From Cenococcum geophilum 1.58 (lineage: Eukaryota; Ascomycota; Dothideomycetes; Gloniales; Gloniaceae): DNA of 64,000 nucleotides. A program made the translations under genes and the position numbers. Each line of letters starts with the position of its first letter. The first letter of the stretch is position 1. The stretch spans positions 132,434 to 196,433 of the forward strand of contig KV748206.1 in assembly GCA_001692895.1 (NCBI GenBank), written 5' to 3'. This document shows, one piece after another, positions 33,049 to 46,300 of the stretch. The notes under the pieces were generated by a model. It saw only the letters and a list, made by a program, of their open reading frames with translations, had not been told where the DNA came from and did no database searches.

Positions 33049-35828
33049 TGCGATAGTCAGCCCTTAGCGGGCTCGTTGCCCCTTTAACAGCAACCCAACG
33101 TGTCTCGCGATGATAATCCAATTATGAGAGCCAGTGACGGTGATGCAAGTATTCGTAGAGAGGCGACGAGGTGATGGATGAGCGGTGGCAGTGGTGAGAA
33201 AGGTGTTGTTGGTGGGAGTGAAGTTGGCTGTTCAGGAGTTGAAGGTTCGGCAGTTTCCAAAGCGGGCGCTTGGCCAAGGTTGCATAGTTGGAGACCAGAA
33301 CCGTTTCAGCCTCGTGTTCTTCGCAACAATCTCGCTATTTGTTATTGCTATCTGCCGCGGCTATACCAATTAACGATAAAAGCAGTCTTGCAGGCTGCTT
33401 TGCTACTGCTCTCGAGCTGGCAGGCTTGTTGACTCTCACTACCGCTCTCCCGTTCCTGCGATTAGGGATAACCTTGATTTAGCCCTGGGGGATCCTTGCG
33501 CTGCTGTCTCCGGCCGTTAATTATTCCAAGGTCTTGTGGTTGGCCAGCAGGTGTTAGTGGTTGCCCAATAAAATTTGCCGATCGGCCAGACCGTCTTTAT
33601 TATTTTTCTCAAAAGGCGACCGCCAACCCAATCGCCAGCCCTCTTTCTGCGACTGACGGTGACACGCTTTGGCACGGAATGAACCCGCATTAGCAGAGAA
33701 GGGTAGATGAAACACGACGCTTGAAACGACCGACCTTCTTCCACCCACCGAATCTTCTGCACCAGAATCACACCAACGTACGCTGGCCTTCGCTCTTGAC
33801 TGGGCTTCTGACCTCGGGTGGCTCCCCGGCCCGCATTCCCTGTTTAGCGTCCTAACAGTTTTCTAATGCCATGGAAGATTCCATCTATTTTCTGCGAGGT
33901 GATATAACAACCTTAGATCAGTTGCGAGAGTTGTTACCTAGTCACGGATGTGGTGCGCGAGTACAGAGCTGCGACAATTTGTCCCGAGTCCTCGTTTGTC
34001 CACATTCCGATGAGACATGCACGGATTAAGCCAACCCCAGCGACTGGCATAAATGTCTATATAGCTTCTATAGCCATCTAATCAATCTTGAAACCCTTCT
34101 GATCTAATCGTGCTTGCGGGATCGCTTCCAGCGGCGGAGAAGAAATATTTCGTGCCGCTTGGTGTAAAGCTTCTCAAGAGCAAAAAATTCCACCAACCGC
34201 CTAATCAAGGAGCCTACAGGTACAGTAGAGCAGGACAGGCAAGAAAACCAGTAAAGGATACATTTTCGTGGGAGCAGTAAGAGTGTTTGGTGTGAGACTC
34301 CACTGGGCAGGGATGCTCGAGGTAACGTGACCTTGAAGTACTTTCCACCCTCCTTCGTTACCCGGGAAATGAGTTTCTCTTCGAATCCTGCAAATGTAAG
34401 AGAATATCGAGCAATACTTTAAGGGATGCTCAATGACAATAATACAAAGCTGGACACGCGCAGCTTTCCTTGAGCTGTTTTAAGAGGGCTGAGTCGACTT
34501 TGAAAATGACGCCTGACTTTTGCATCGCTGCTTGGCTTTAGAGGGAATCCTCAGGCTCTATTTCTAAATGGGTGGATATTCAAAGGAGCAGCTTTGTGTC
34601 ATTTTCGCCCATCCATAATTCGCCTTTAATCATGGTTTATCGGCCGAGCTTATAAAGGCTGATCTCGCAGCCTTCATGATCCTGCGATCTCAGGTCGCAT
34701 AAAAACTCCTGTTCAATAGGCACAGTCTACCGGGTATGCTCGAGGACTAGAGTAAGTAGATGTTCGATGCAGTCAGCAGCGAGATAGGATGGTGAAGGCC
34801 TGATCAAGATATTTACCTCCGTAAAGCTATCACGGTCTCTTATCGGTCGCGCGACCATGATAAGTCGACGAGACTGTTGGAAGTACTTTGAAACATGAGA
34901 ACAAACAACGAGGGGTGGAGAAGCTACACTGCGACATGAGAAAGGCGAAGATGGTGAGGATGGCAAGGAGGTCCCTCGAAATAACTTAAACAGTCTCCGA
35001 GGGAAAAGCCCGTTCGCTCATCGGACTTGAGGGTGGTATGGATAGCCCACTATGGTCAAAGGGATCTGTAAGCTAGCTAAGCACCATTTTAGCCATGTGT
35101 AGCTGCACAACGGAAGGTAGTCCGTCAGGCACCCTACAATACAACAGTAGCTTTTGGCAGATGACGATATAGTCCGATTGGCAGAGGCTTCGACATTCTC
35201 GGGCACGTCAGGCTACTTTTTGTTGAATTTCGCAACAGAAGAGCAATCAATAGGCTTGGTCGGGCGACGCCAGGTAATGGCGGGCAATGGCAGGCAACGA
35301 CAGGCGATGCTTTGAGGCTGGCAGCGCCCTGATTGGTGATGCATACGGGGTGAAATTTGCTCTTCAACGGGGATTCCAGCCAGTGTCCCTGACGCTTATC
35401 TGTTTGCGGGGGTGGTGGCTTAAGCTTGGATGCTTCCCTGCAGCTTGACGCGCCGCCCACGATGGCGGTATTCGGCGCCCGAGCGCACTTCCTGAAGCCA
35501 ATTTCGATTTGTTGAGCACTCCGGTCTGCTGTACTTCAACCCACAACCGCACAATCCTCTCTCCGGCTGACACTATATTCTGATCCTGCGGACTCCGCTA
35601 CGACATATAGAACCTCAGACTACTTCTAATCCCATCTGCCGCACAAAGCCTAAAACCTCCCGCCAATTGCCACGGATCGCCGCTACTAGACCGCAACTTG
35701 CCTCCATTGTCCATCACACCATTGTTCTCCCTGCTTAACCTGCAGTGAACCTCTCTCGCAACATATCCTTTTAACCTCTAACTCCTCCACTCCCAGCTTT
35801 CTTTCTCCCACCCATCACTACTCTAACC
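33049..35828. promoter_or_regulatory. 2.8-kb divergent upstream region of HMG-CoA synthase and the DUF7820-like gene
   Basis: A gene-free stretch of normal GC between divergent genes. Near 35260-35315 there are repeated GGCAATGGCAGGCAACGACAGG-like words of about 10 bp. The last 230 bp (35600-35828) are pyrimidine-rich, as is typical just before start codons of highly expressed fungal genes. No frame longer than about 110 codons or with family resemblance was found. Long promoters are plausible for a sterol-pathway gene, but I could not identify a specific sterol-response site with confidence. Confidence 0.5.
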
Positions 35829-37487
35829 ATGGCCCCGCGACCTTCAAATATTGGTATCAAGGCCATTGAGCTGTATTTTCCCAGCCAGGTGCGTTTTCCC
35901 TTCCCCAGTCCGGACACCACATGAGCTGCGCCTCCTTCCATGACGACCATGCTAACACAAATTGCTGCAGTGTGTCGACCAGAGCGAGCTCGAGAAGTTC
36001 GATGGCGTCAGCCAGGGGAAGTACACAATTGGTCTTGGCCAGACCAAGATGAGCTTCTGCGATGACAGGGAAGGTGAGCTCTTCAGGGCGCCAGCACCAA
36101 CGATAACTTTAGCGTCTGCAATTTTCGCGACATAGGTAGCTAATATACTTCTAAAAATGCAGACATCTACTCTTTGGCTCTCACAACCGTCTCTTCCCTT
36201 CTCCGCAAACACAACATTGACCCTAAGTCCATCGGTCGCCTCGAAGTTGGTACCGAGACTCTCCTCGACAAGTCAAAGTCTGTTAAGTCGGTTTTAATGC
36301 AACTTTTCGAACCGTCCGGTAACACAAATATTGAGGGCGTTGACACTGTCAATGCCTGCTATGGTGGCACTAGTGCTCTCTTCAACGCTGTGAACTGGGT
36401 GGAGTCTTCGGCTTGGGACGGCCGGAATGCAATTGTCGTAGCTGGCGACATCGCTTTGTATAAGAAGGGCAACGCCCGCCCGACTGGCGGTGCCGGCTGC
36501 GTTGCCATGCTTGTTGGCCCAGACGCTCCCATTGTCATGGATCCAGGTCTCCGTGGCAGCTATATTGTCCATGCCTACGACTTCTATAAGCCAGATCTGA
36601 CCAGCGAGTATCCTATCGTCGATGGCCATTTCTCCATCCGATGCTATACTGAAGCTGTGGATGCTTGCTACAAGGCATATAACAACCGCGAAGCCACACT
36701 CAAGGGTCAAGCCAACGGCCACGTGAATGGTTATGCCAACGGCCACGCAAACGGTGCTACCAACGGCCACACCAATGGCGATCACACTGCACCTGAAACA
36801 CCTCTCGACCGCTTCGACCACATGTGCTTCCACGCCCCGACTTGCAAGCTTGTCTCTAAGTCGTACGCTCGCCTCCTCTACAACGATTTCCTCGCTGATC
36901 CCTCAAACCCGCTCTTTGCCGAAGTGCCACCAGAGCTCCGTGACCTTGACTATGCCGCTTCCGTCACTGACAAGGCCGTTGAGAAGGTCTTCATGGGTCT
37001 CGCCAAGAAGCGTTTCGCCACCCGAGTGCAACCCAGTATCCAAGTCCCAACTATGTGTGGTAACATGTACTGCGGCAGTGTCTACGGCAGCTTGTGCAGT
37101 TTACTTGCCAACGTCACCAGCGAATCCCTCCAGGGTAAGCGCATTGGCATGTTCAGCTACGGCAGCGGTCTCGCCAGCTCCATGTTCTCTTTTAAGGTGA
37201 AGGGCTCTATAGAAGAGATTCAGAAGCAGCTCGATATCCACGCGCGATTGGAGTCTAGACGGACCGTCGCGCCGGAGGTATATGACGAGGTAAGTTTTCT
37301 CTCCCAAAACATTATTCTCTTTGCGATGATGTGACTGAACAATTCCCAGATGTGCAACCTCCGCGAGAAGGCCCATCTCAAGAAAGATTACATCCCGACT
37401 GGCAACGCCGACACTCTGTTCCCCGGCACCTATTACTTGACGAGCATCGACAGCATGTTCAGGCGCACATACGAGATCAAGCAGTAG
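35829..37487 (+). CDS. ERG13: hydroxymethylglutaryl-CoA synthase
   Basis: Predicted exons are 35829-35888, 35971-36073, 36163-37289 and 37350-37487, encoding 475 residues; introns are 82, 89 and 60 bp. The enzyme condenses acetyl-CoA and acetoacetyl-CoA to HMG-CoA, the committed supply step for mevalonate and ergosterol, in the cytosol. Seen directly are [12 protein letters not shown] at the N terminus, GRLEVGTE at residues 79-86, the nucleophile Cys120 in [16 protein letters not shown] with the active-site His, and [10 protein letters not shown] near the C terminus. An unusual insertion of five-residue N-G-H-like repeats lies at residues 238-261, between the [10 protein letters not shown] segment and the FHAP block. 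The C terminus ends FRRTYEIKQ, as in other fungal synthases. Pyrimidine-rich sequence precedes the ATG. Confidence 0.95.
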
Positions 37488-38684
37488 AGGAGTCATGACT
37501 TTTATTTAAAGCAATGGATATGACCAGCATTTCCTTTTCTTATTCCTTCTCTTCAGGCATTTGCAGGAGCCAAAGAAGAGCTTATCCACACCCTCTCAGA
37601 TCCCTTGCATTCCATTGCCGCATACACTTATTCTCGCTTTGCTAGACGCGCATAGCTAACTTGGGAACTTGTTTGCTGTTTTTAAGAAACCCCCGCGCTG
37701 GAACTTTCATGCTGTTGCTCTTTATCTTTTTATGAAGGGTTGGCTGGATATCTTGGTGTATGAAGTACGTATGAAGGCGAGCGAGCAGGTGAGCAGTGAT
37801 GATTGTAATGTGTTGTGGCTATGGTCCTGGTTGTGGGGGTCGGGCCGGATTTATCGATATCATGGGCTGGAGCCGCTTTTTAGCTCCCCACACAAGTTGG
37901 GAAGAGGAGGCGCTCATGAGTCGAGACCCTCTTTTCAGTGCTGCTTTTTTGCATGCTTGCATTGGTGGTTAGATCTGAGTTATAGACCATGTTCTACATC
38001 ATTTTATTAATTCGTTTTACGCTACGCTTGCTATGTGCACAATGTTTTCTCCCTGATGCATTGCCGCCTTAACTTCACACAATTCCAAGTGAGTACAGGC
38101 CCCGAGGTAAAGGCACTGCTAACAGCTTGAAGGCGAATAATTTAACATGCCGGTGACGACATAAATCCTATCTCCAACCTTTCGCTGAATATAAGAAATT
38201 ACTCTGGCTAGTTTTGACTCGGCTTACCTATACTAAAGCCTCCCTAAAGAGATGCCAATCATCTCTTACAATGCCATATGCGGCCCTAAATATCCCCATA
38301 CGACGTCTTTCAAGGTCTCTAAATTATTTGGGGAGATCTTTGGCTTATCACTTGTTGAAAATGTTTACTATGACGACAACATGTTCATCTATTTACCGCC
38401 CTTAATTAGTCTATTTAACGATTAAAACTAGTAAAACTCTATACCGCTACCTAATATAAGTATATAAAGCGTGATGAATTATAAAGTCTTAACTAATATT
38501 AAATTATTTTAGACCTTTAGCTGAAGGGGCGATACTAGCCTAATTATAGTAGGAATGTCTTAGTAAAACACTCGATAGATAAAACCCGACGCTTTAACCG
38601 AATTCTGCTAAATTCTACTAGCTTAATTAACTTTTGTCAAGTTCTACTAGATTAATTGAATTCTACCAAAGTCAGTCAAAGACT

Positions 38685-38705
38685 GCGTGCGTACGTACGT
38701 ACGTA
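38685..38705. repeat. GTAC microsatellite
   Basis: About four and a half perfect GTAC units, self-complementary. Confidence 0.85.
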
Positions 38706-38991
38706 TCGACCGCTAAGACTCCTAACTATTTAATTATAAGATTCTCGCGTTATTCCTTTCTCTTCTTTACGCAACATCTTATCCTTTACAAGAGCTATAC
38801 TCCTAGATTTAGATAGAATTTATATTATTCCTTTAAATCTACCCCGAAGCCTCTTCGCGCCCTTATAAAGACTAACCAAGCAGCCTCAATAAAAACCTTA
38901 ACCTATAGCCAAAACCTAGTGGGAAAAAAGGTCTTATTTAGGAAAGAGAAGATCGTCTGCCGGTAGAATTAATCGCGTACGGTTTATATAA

Positions 38992-39245
38992 GCTGTAGCT
39001 CTTAAGGTAAGCCGTAGCTTAAGAGATTACGTAGGATCTAAGAGCCATAGCTCTTGAACTAGCTGAAGCTTTAGATCTAAGCCGTAGCTCTTGGCGAGCC
39101 GTAGCTCTATAAGAGATAACTGTATACGATTAAGTCTTAGCAGCTCTTTGGCTGCTAGCTGGATAGCCTCCGAATTGGAGCCGGCTTAATTATATAGGAC
39201 TAAGGTAAGCCGTAGCTCTTGAGATAAGCCGTAGCTTTAGAAGCT
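38992..39245 (+). repeat. interspersed AGCCGTAGCTCTT repeats
   Basis: At least seven copies of a 13-16 bp word close to AAGCCGTAGCTCTT occur at irregular spacing within 250 bp, separated by variable AT-rich spacers. It resembles the GTAGAGCTTT satellite at 60-62 kb in composition but not in exact word. Confidence 0.6.
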
Positions 39246-39330
39246 AGCCGTTAGTTCGTTAGATAGCTATTAAATATCAATCGGATAGCCTCTAGGGTAG
39301 CTGCATCTTTTTAAGAGCGTTTAACCTTCT

Positions 39331-39668
39331 ACGACTGTTGGTGGGACCTGCTTTAAGCGCAGCGATCCGCGGTTAGCCTAGAGTATTGCTAGCTTGATCG
39401 CGTACGATCCCCCTTCTGCTAGAAAGCCTTCGGATAGCAATCGAATCACCTTCGGGTCGCCATCGGGGCAGAGCTGCACCGCTGCACTGCCGATTGTATG
39501 CAGATTGCCAATCGCCTCGGGAGGTGATCGCGTACGATCCGGATAGCCCCCGGCCCTTAGCCGGGTAGCCACTATCTCCCTTCTTCTCCTGATCCGTATT
39601 CCAATAAACCGTTATGCGGACGCGATCTGCTAGGCTTCTGCTGGTATACCTACTTTATCGCAGTAAAC
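39331..39668 (+). mobile_element. possible solo LTR fossil
   Basis: A segment that begins TGTTGGTGGG and ends AGTAAACA, with an AATAAA about 66 bp before its end, is compatible in length and ends with a solo LTR of Ty1/copia type. No clear target duplication and no internal region are visible, so the call is tentative. It appears old. Confidence 0.2.
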
Positions 39669-39948
39669 ACGATCGGCCTAGGTAAAAAATAGAGGATCGT
39701 AAAATTGCTTGAGGGTGGAGCCCTCGGCTTACTGCCGGCTACCACCCGGAAGGGTATAGGATCGGTTCGAATATAAGGCATAATGCTCAGGTGTACGGTA
39801 GGGAGCAGGTAAGCCGAGCATAAGTCACAGGAGAGTCGATGGAAGAGAAGGTGATATGGTAAAGAGTATGGCAATAGCCTCGTACAGAGACGAACTGATG
39901 AGGAAAGCAAGAGGGCTGCAAGCCCGAGGTGCTTATAAGGAGGTGCTA

Positions 39949-39990
39949 AGCCTAGCCTTCGGCTAGGCCTTCGGCTAGGCCTTGGCTACC
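39949..39990. repeat. short tandem repeat GCTAGGCCTTCG
   Basis: Three units of about 12 bp (TAGCCTTCGGC/TAGGCCTTCGGC), self-complementary enough to form a hairpin. Confidence 0.6.
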
Positions 39991-40361
39991 CCTAAGCAGC
40001 CCTCGGGTGATACACCTAAGTAAGGGATAAAATAACCCTTATAAGAAAAAACTATTAAAAAAGACTTATTAGACTTTTACTAGTAGAAAGATGGGTATGC
40101 GTAAGTTTTGAAGTGCGGCGCTACCTTTTAGTAAGGTCGTATATACGGTGAAAGTTTTTAAATGTATATATGCACTGGGCATAGACCACTATAACAGACT
40201 ATTTTATAAATGCTTATCATCTAATCCTCGGAATTCCCCACAACACCACCCTAACCTCTTAACACTCAAAATGAGAAAATCTTACCCCGGCTTCCACTTT
40301 CACAATTTTACACATCGACCACTCTGCCACCTTTCCCCCACAACCCTGCTCTCCTAGCACA

Positions 40362-43300
40362 TCAGAAAAAAGCACACCACCCAATATACATCGCCGCCAA
40401 ATTCTGCGGATCCCTCGCCATCGCTATCAACGCCTCCACATACCCCTCCACACTAAGCGGTACGCTCTCCCCCTTCAACAACCCCCCCACCTTCCCTCTC
40501 ACCGCCTCCAGCACCTCCTTCGGCGTCTCCGGCACGCCCTCAATCCGCGTCTTGCGCTTCTTGCCTAGGAAGTCCGCCGTTGGATCGTACAGGAACGTTT
40601 CAAGGATAGTCATGAGGGTGTCTTCGTGCGCGCGGAGCTGCTGGTAGGTCAGCTCGGCGGCGGCGCGGAAGGCGCCTTCGATGCCAGTGGGACCCATGGC
40701 GTCAACCATGTTGTGGGTTAGGCGGAAAGGGACAAGTTCGGGTTTCTCGAACGTCAGGCCTTTGTCGAAGAGGCAGTTGAAGTCGACGTGGAAGATGCCG
40801 CCGTTGCCTTCTTCTAGGAGCACGTTTTCGCCGTGCCGGTCGCCAAGGCTAAGAAAATGGTTGGTTATTGGGTTTTGGAGAGAAGGGTGAAAGGGTAGGT
40901 AAGATGGAAAGGGTGGAAATGGGGATTAGATTGAAGGGAATCCGAGTTCGCTTACCCGAGAACGTGTCCAACGATGGACATGACGGCGCAAGAACGTGTA
41001 TAGCGGAGTCGGGCGGCAAACCAGGCCTCTGGTTCAGGAAAACTCTCGATAAACCATTCGTACAGAACAGGGGAGAATCTTGAAAAACGTTAGTGACAGG
41101 GTACTGCAAGAATGGTGGTAGGATTGCTCTACTTCTTGAGGATTGTCTCAGTAAAGATGGTTACCTTGCTTGGGTCAGAGCAGGCTTCAGTGAGTAGGAT
41201 GCGTAGCTCTGTGTACTGTGATTGGATCACGTTAGCCAACAGTGCCAGAACTATTCAATAGGCGAGGAGTTAGACTCACATCAATGTTTACGTTCTTCTG
41301 TCGGTACAATCTGATAATGATGTCTCGCATGGGTTTCAAGCCTTCTACCCACTCAATCGTACCACACTCCTCATTTAGAGGTGTGACTCCATATGTCTTG
41401 ATATCTATAGAGCACGTATTAGCATTGTAATATGAATCTCAAGCATTTTAAACTGAGGAACTACTCACACAGTTGTCGCTTGCTTGATTCAATATCCCTT
41501 TGCAGAGCCCGATTGATCATAGCATTGAACTCCATAAGGCGTTGATCTTTTCGTAGATCATCCTTCGGTTTGCAAAGCAATCCATATTTGCGCCCGTCGG
41601 ATCCCCTCACGGTTAATTTGCGTGGTTTTTGCAAGGAGCTCAATACAAGGACATCGTCGTCAAACGCTACCTCGTTTTAGCACACACTAGGAATTGACTA
41701 GTGAACTTACAAGATATTGTGACAGCATCATGCGGGAAAGGGTTATGGCTTCTAATTGCGCGCGAGTCATGGCCTGCTGGTAGAGTGGCAATCATTGTTG
41801 CCTCAATTGGAACAACAAGAGCGCATGGCGCGAGCTTGGGGCTAAAACCGAGGTCCTTGAAGAGACTGACATGTGCTGGCCTAGCATCAACGGGAACTTC
41901 ACACGCTGCGAGGAGCCCATCTGAAAGTCGCTGCCCATGAGTGATTAGAGCTCTAAGGTCAGGATATGTAGCATCCCCTTTGTTGCGTTTGGTGAGGTCC
42001 TAGGCTAAGTTAGTGAAACCAATCCTTCTATCAATTTACGATACTCACTTTCAACTTTAGCAACAATTGTGTCCCTCGGCTCGCTCGGTCGTGGGCTGTG
42101 GACTTTGGCACTGCCAAAAGGCTCCACAGAGCCTGTTGGGGGTATTTAGATGCTACTTTGATTATGATAGCGGACAAGACGTCGTAAACGCTCTTGTTAG
42201 GGTGGCTAATTCGAGTAATGATCTGCGGAAAGGCAGTGTACCAAGTATAAGCAGGTAACCGCTCCGTCATGTACTTCCGTAGATGTCTGTGGATTGCCTC
42301 GAGATACTTAGATCTCTGTGCGGCTAAGTTTGGCTCAACATTCGGTCGCTGATTAGCGGTATGGACTTCCATGCCAAGATCCAACCAAAGCGTCAAAACT
42401 TTCGGAACCGTTTGGTAGTAATACTTAGATCCGTAGACCATTGACCGAGTGTAATTCTCAATTACTAGCTTCGCAGTTTCGCCGCAAAGAAAGGACATGC
42501 TTTGTTTATTTCGCGGCAAGGACTTCTCTGATTCCAGAACCTTATTGTAGTGACGGCCAAGGTAGTAATGGCCTTTGTCCCATCTCGCAAACGCAGTAAC
42601 TCCAGTGCTATACTTGTCTTTGAGAAGGTGTGACTTTGTTTGGCCGGCTCTGTCCAACCATTTAGCAAGAAGGAGGTGAGCCCTTGCTGTGAGCTTGTTG
42701 TGTGACTGCTGTTGGTCCACCGTTACGTTCATCGAGTTCTCCAATGGTCCAATATCGAACGATTCAAAAGCATTACTAGTGATTGCACCTTCGAGGTTCT
42801 GGATAGCCTTTCTGTGGTGGCCATCCTTCCATAAGAGTCGAGAATGCTCAATCTTCGCTGCATCGTCCCCGAGTTGCGCGGCATGGAGAACTGAGTTGAA
42901 AGCTGTAGTAGTGAAATTTGCTTTCCGAGCCAGTCTTGCGCTCGTAAGCCATGCGGAAGCGACATCAAGCTTCGTAAAACCGAGACTGTGCTGTATCAGA
43001 AGCTGTACAAAGAAGGGGAGATTGAAGTTATACAGACCTGGAGAGCTGCATAGTAGCACGCCGGATACCTAGAAGGTACTGCTTGTCTGATGTATAAGCT
43101 CCTAGCACATCTAGTCGTCGATCTAGATTTCCCAGGATTGCATCTCGGTCTGCCGTCGCATTATCTGATATGCCACTGATAGCCTCAATTTCGTACAAAA
43201 CATGCAACTTGAGGAGCTGATCGTGGCATGCCTGTAGAGATGAGGTTACAGTGGGTGAAAGGCCTCGAGCCACGCCTTCGCGAAGAGCAGCTATTGTTTT

Positions 43301-46300
43301 GGTGAATTCGTCTTTCTCCTTTTTGCGCAAGGCCAGCAAGGCTCTTCCTATTCCTACGTTGAACTCTTGCGAGACCTGAGAGAGTTCGTCGGAGGGAGAT
43401 GCGAGAATTTTCTCTAACTTTTGCCACTTTCCTGTTACCCAAGCAGCTTCTGCAGCAAAAGGCAGTGCTTTAGGAGTGCAAGAGCTCGAAGAATTGTGAA
43501 ATCCCTCAACATAGTTAAGCAGAGAATCTTTTACACCCAAGTTAACACCTATCCATATGGCCAAGAATTATTACTCACCATACTGGCCCGACTCTTTCAA
43601 GCAAGTGAGGAGATCTATCTGAACTTCGGGATCATCAGGCTTTTCTGCTAAAGCCAACTCATACCAACTTTGAGCCGCAGTCCATCTTCCGGCTTTACGA
43701 TGTTCCAAAACCTGCTGATCTGGGTCCAGAACATGTAAGTGGGCGGATATACCTTCAATGCTGTCTGGTTCATCGATTTGAGCGTAGATGTATTGTAGGT
43801 GTTGGAAGAGAGTATCTTGCTGAAAGACTGCTTTGGAAACTTCAGCTTTCTCGCGTTCCTGACGAATATATTGCTCCCAGTGGAAAAGGGCGCGTGCGTA
43901 GGAGCCGCACTCCACTGCACGACGTGATATTACTTCGGCCGGGATACCCTGTAATATACGTTCGACACTGCTGATCTGGGCAATACCCTTGATCTCGTCA
44001 ATCTCGCATATTCCCCTACCAGTTCTGCTAGCCATTGATCGTGCTTCAGCAACTGCCTTTCGTTTCTCCTGCAACCATCTTGAAAGATAGTCGAGGACCT
44101 GAAACACGTTCTGCGGAATAATTAGAAGCGTGCGGAGACAAAGATCTCACACTGACTCACCTCGCTACACTGCTTGAGATTTTCTGCTCCTACATGATCT
44201 CCTTCTTGTATTTCAGATTCTAAGACGGTGAGTAGTTCCTGACCGACCTCTGCAGTTTCCTGGTCATCTCCGCTCACAATAACATTCAAAGCCGCAAAGC
44301 GTAAAATAAAGCTAGCTATGGACAGATCGTGTCCCCGGATGATCCTGGCAAGCGCACGAAAAATCTTTTGCGCATTGTCACCCTTTCCTCTTTGTAACAG
44401 ATCGAATACGAAAGTCCGCAGCCAGTTACCATGATTTGAATTTGCCGAGAAAAGTGGGTAGGTTTGCAGTTCAGGTATAGAAGGCATGCCGCTTTTAAAT
44501 ATGTATTTGGATTTTAAAAAAGGCGTCAAAGTGTTTCTGACTGACTCCGATATCTCACTCCAACGCTGGTATGTCGGGTCAGATTGAGAACTCCTTGGCA
44601 GGTGTATATCGATCCCACTGAATCCACAGAATTTAAGCAGTTCTTGCATTACATATGCCAGATACCCTTGAGCCTTAGCGCTTGTTGCGGAATGAAAGAC
44701 CTTGACCAATATGCGCTCCAAGAGGAACGCCGTGAAGTTAACCACTTCATTGCTCATTTCAAAATTGGATAAGACGAGCATATCGCGTTTCTCTCGAACA
44801 GCTTCAACTCTATGAGGATCGAGACAGCCAATAAGTCCCAAACACCGAGCACACAGTAGGGTGATGGCTGGGTGATCTTCTGTAAAACGGACACAGGCGT
44901 CTAGTATAGATCGAGTGAGTTGAGAGAGAACCCGAGTTGGCTTTTGACTGATTGCCGAGTCATGTAGAAAGCGTTGGTTTGTTTCTAGAAATGGAATAAG
45001 CTCCTTCAATGCTTGTGCCACAACCGCCGCATTTTCATCTGCGCATCGCCGACTGAAGGTGTCGAAATGATTCCCTAATTCGACTTTTAACCTAAAGCGT
45101 GAAATTTCACCATCATACTTCGACATTAGAGGAATCGATGCAAGAGATGGTAGGAAGTCGATTCTTTCCCGGAGCAAACTACTATGAGTCTTGATCAAAC
45201 TGCCAACGGTATCGTGGGCTTTCAACTGAGTCTCTTCGCTAAATGAACCCCAGTTCTGTGCTATAATAGCAAAGGTTTGGTCGACTAGGGATTCAATATC
45301 TACCTCGTTCACTACAGTTAGTAGAGCGGCCCATACCGAAAATGTTTGATCGCATAGCTGATCATCTTCCATGGCTGACTGTAGACAAGCTCGAATCTGA
45401 GGAAGTTGAGCGCCATTGTTCGTAAGATTGGGATGAAAAGACGTACCTGGGGGAGAGCGATGCTAACATGAACTTTGGCTAAATTGATCATTTCTTCAAT
45501 CGCGCCCACATATCGTCTCCGTTCTGTAACAGGATGCGTTTCGTGAGGATCGTCAAATACTTCAGAGAGATGAGCTATAATGCCAAGGACATGTAATTCA
45601 AAAAATGTCACAAGAGTCTTCGATTTCTTCGAAGCGGTCTTAGAGTGCCCATTTTTTATTTCTGCCAACATTGCAAGTGACTGGAAAGCTTGATATATCT
45701 GTATTGATTAGTGGCTATACTGAGAGAGATAACGGGGAACAGACTTGAGGCTTCTTAGTCGAATCTTCCTCCGCGGCGGCTTTCAGCAACTCGCAGGCAA
45801 CCAGAACTGGTTCTAGCTTGATCCAGCTGGAGAGATCATTCCCATTCTCTTGAAATGCAGGAGCAATCTCAACTAAAATGTCCATTGCGGTCTTTTCAAT
45901 ATCATTAGACGGCTGACGTAGGAGCAGGGCTAGAATGGCCGCGAGGTTTTTGCGAGGTTGCATGCAAATATCCTGAACCGAAGTACCGCGTGCCAATGCA
46001 ATCCGCTGTAGTGTTTCTTTCTTTTTTGTTAGTACTAGGTAGGGCAAAGTTTCTGTCTGCGTATTCAAGAGCATCTGATTGACACTCAAACCAAGTAGCT
46101 CTGATAGCTGCTGAGCTTTTTGCGGCCGGGTTTGCAAATCCTTTGTGACTGTTACTCCGATGCTCCTCCAAAATGGTTTTATTAGGTCCCCAGGATATTT
46201 GTCCAAAGCTTTCGCCAGGCATTCAAGCTCATAAGAGTTAGTAAAGTGCGATGTAGGAAACCGAGAACTTACCTCGTTATAAGCTATACCGCATAGCAGA

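Larger units (their letters stand above)
37488..40361. repeat. gene-free region: 3' flank of ERG13, then AT-rich repeat debris
   Basis: 37488-38200 has normal composition and no supported gene. From 38210 to 40150 the sequence is TA-rich with interspersed repeats (separate entries), including several CGGATAGCC words and two copies of GATCGCGTACGATCC (39397, 39526). No transposase, reverse transcriptase or other conserved frame was readable. Confidence 0.5.

Noticed and set aside
33760-33780. ATCACACCAAC as a sterol-response element for ERG13
   Set aside because: It is only a partial match, about 2 kb from the start codon, and a single occurrence of such a short word is expected by chance.
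36294-36833. A 179-codon antisense frame inside the HMG-CoA synthase gene
   Set aside because: It lies wholly opposite a conserved exon and has no recognisable protein features.
39650-39910. An 86-codon minus-strand frame in the repeat block between ERG13 and the ATR gene
   Set aside because: Composition follows the surrounding repeat words and no conserved segment is visible.
43549-43578. A 30-bp intron at the ATR exon 9/10 junction
   Set aside because: It is below plausible intron size; the next acceptor gives a 51-bp intron and restores the conserved [12 protein letters not shown] reading.
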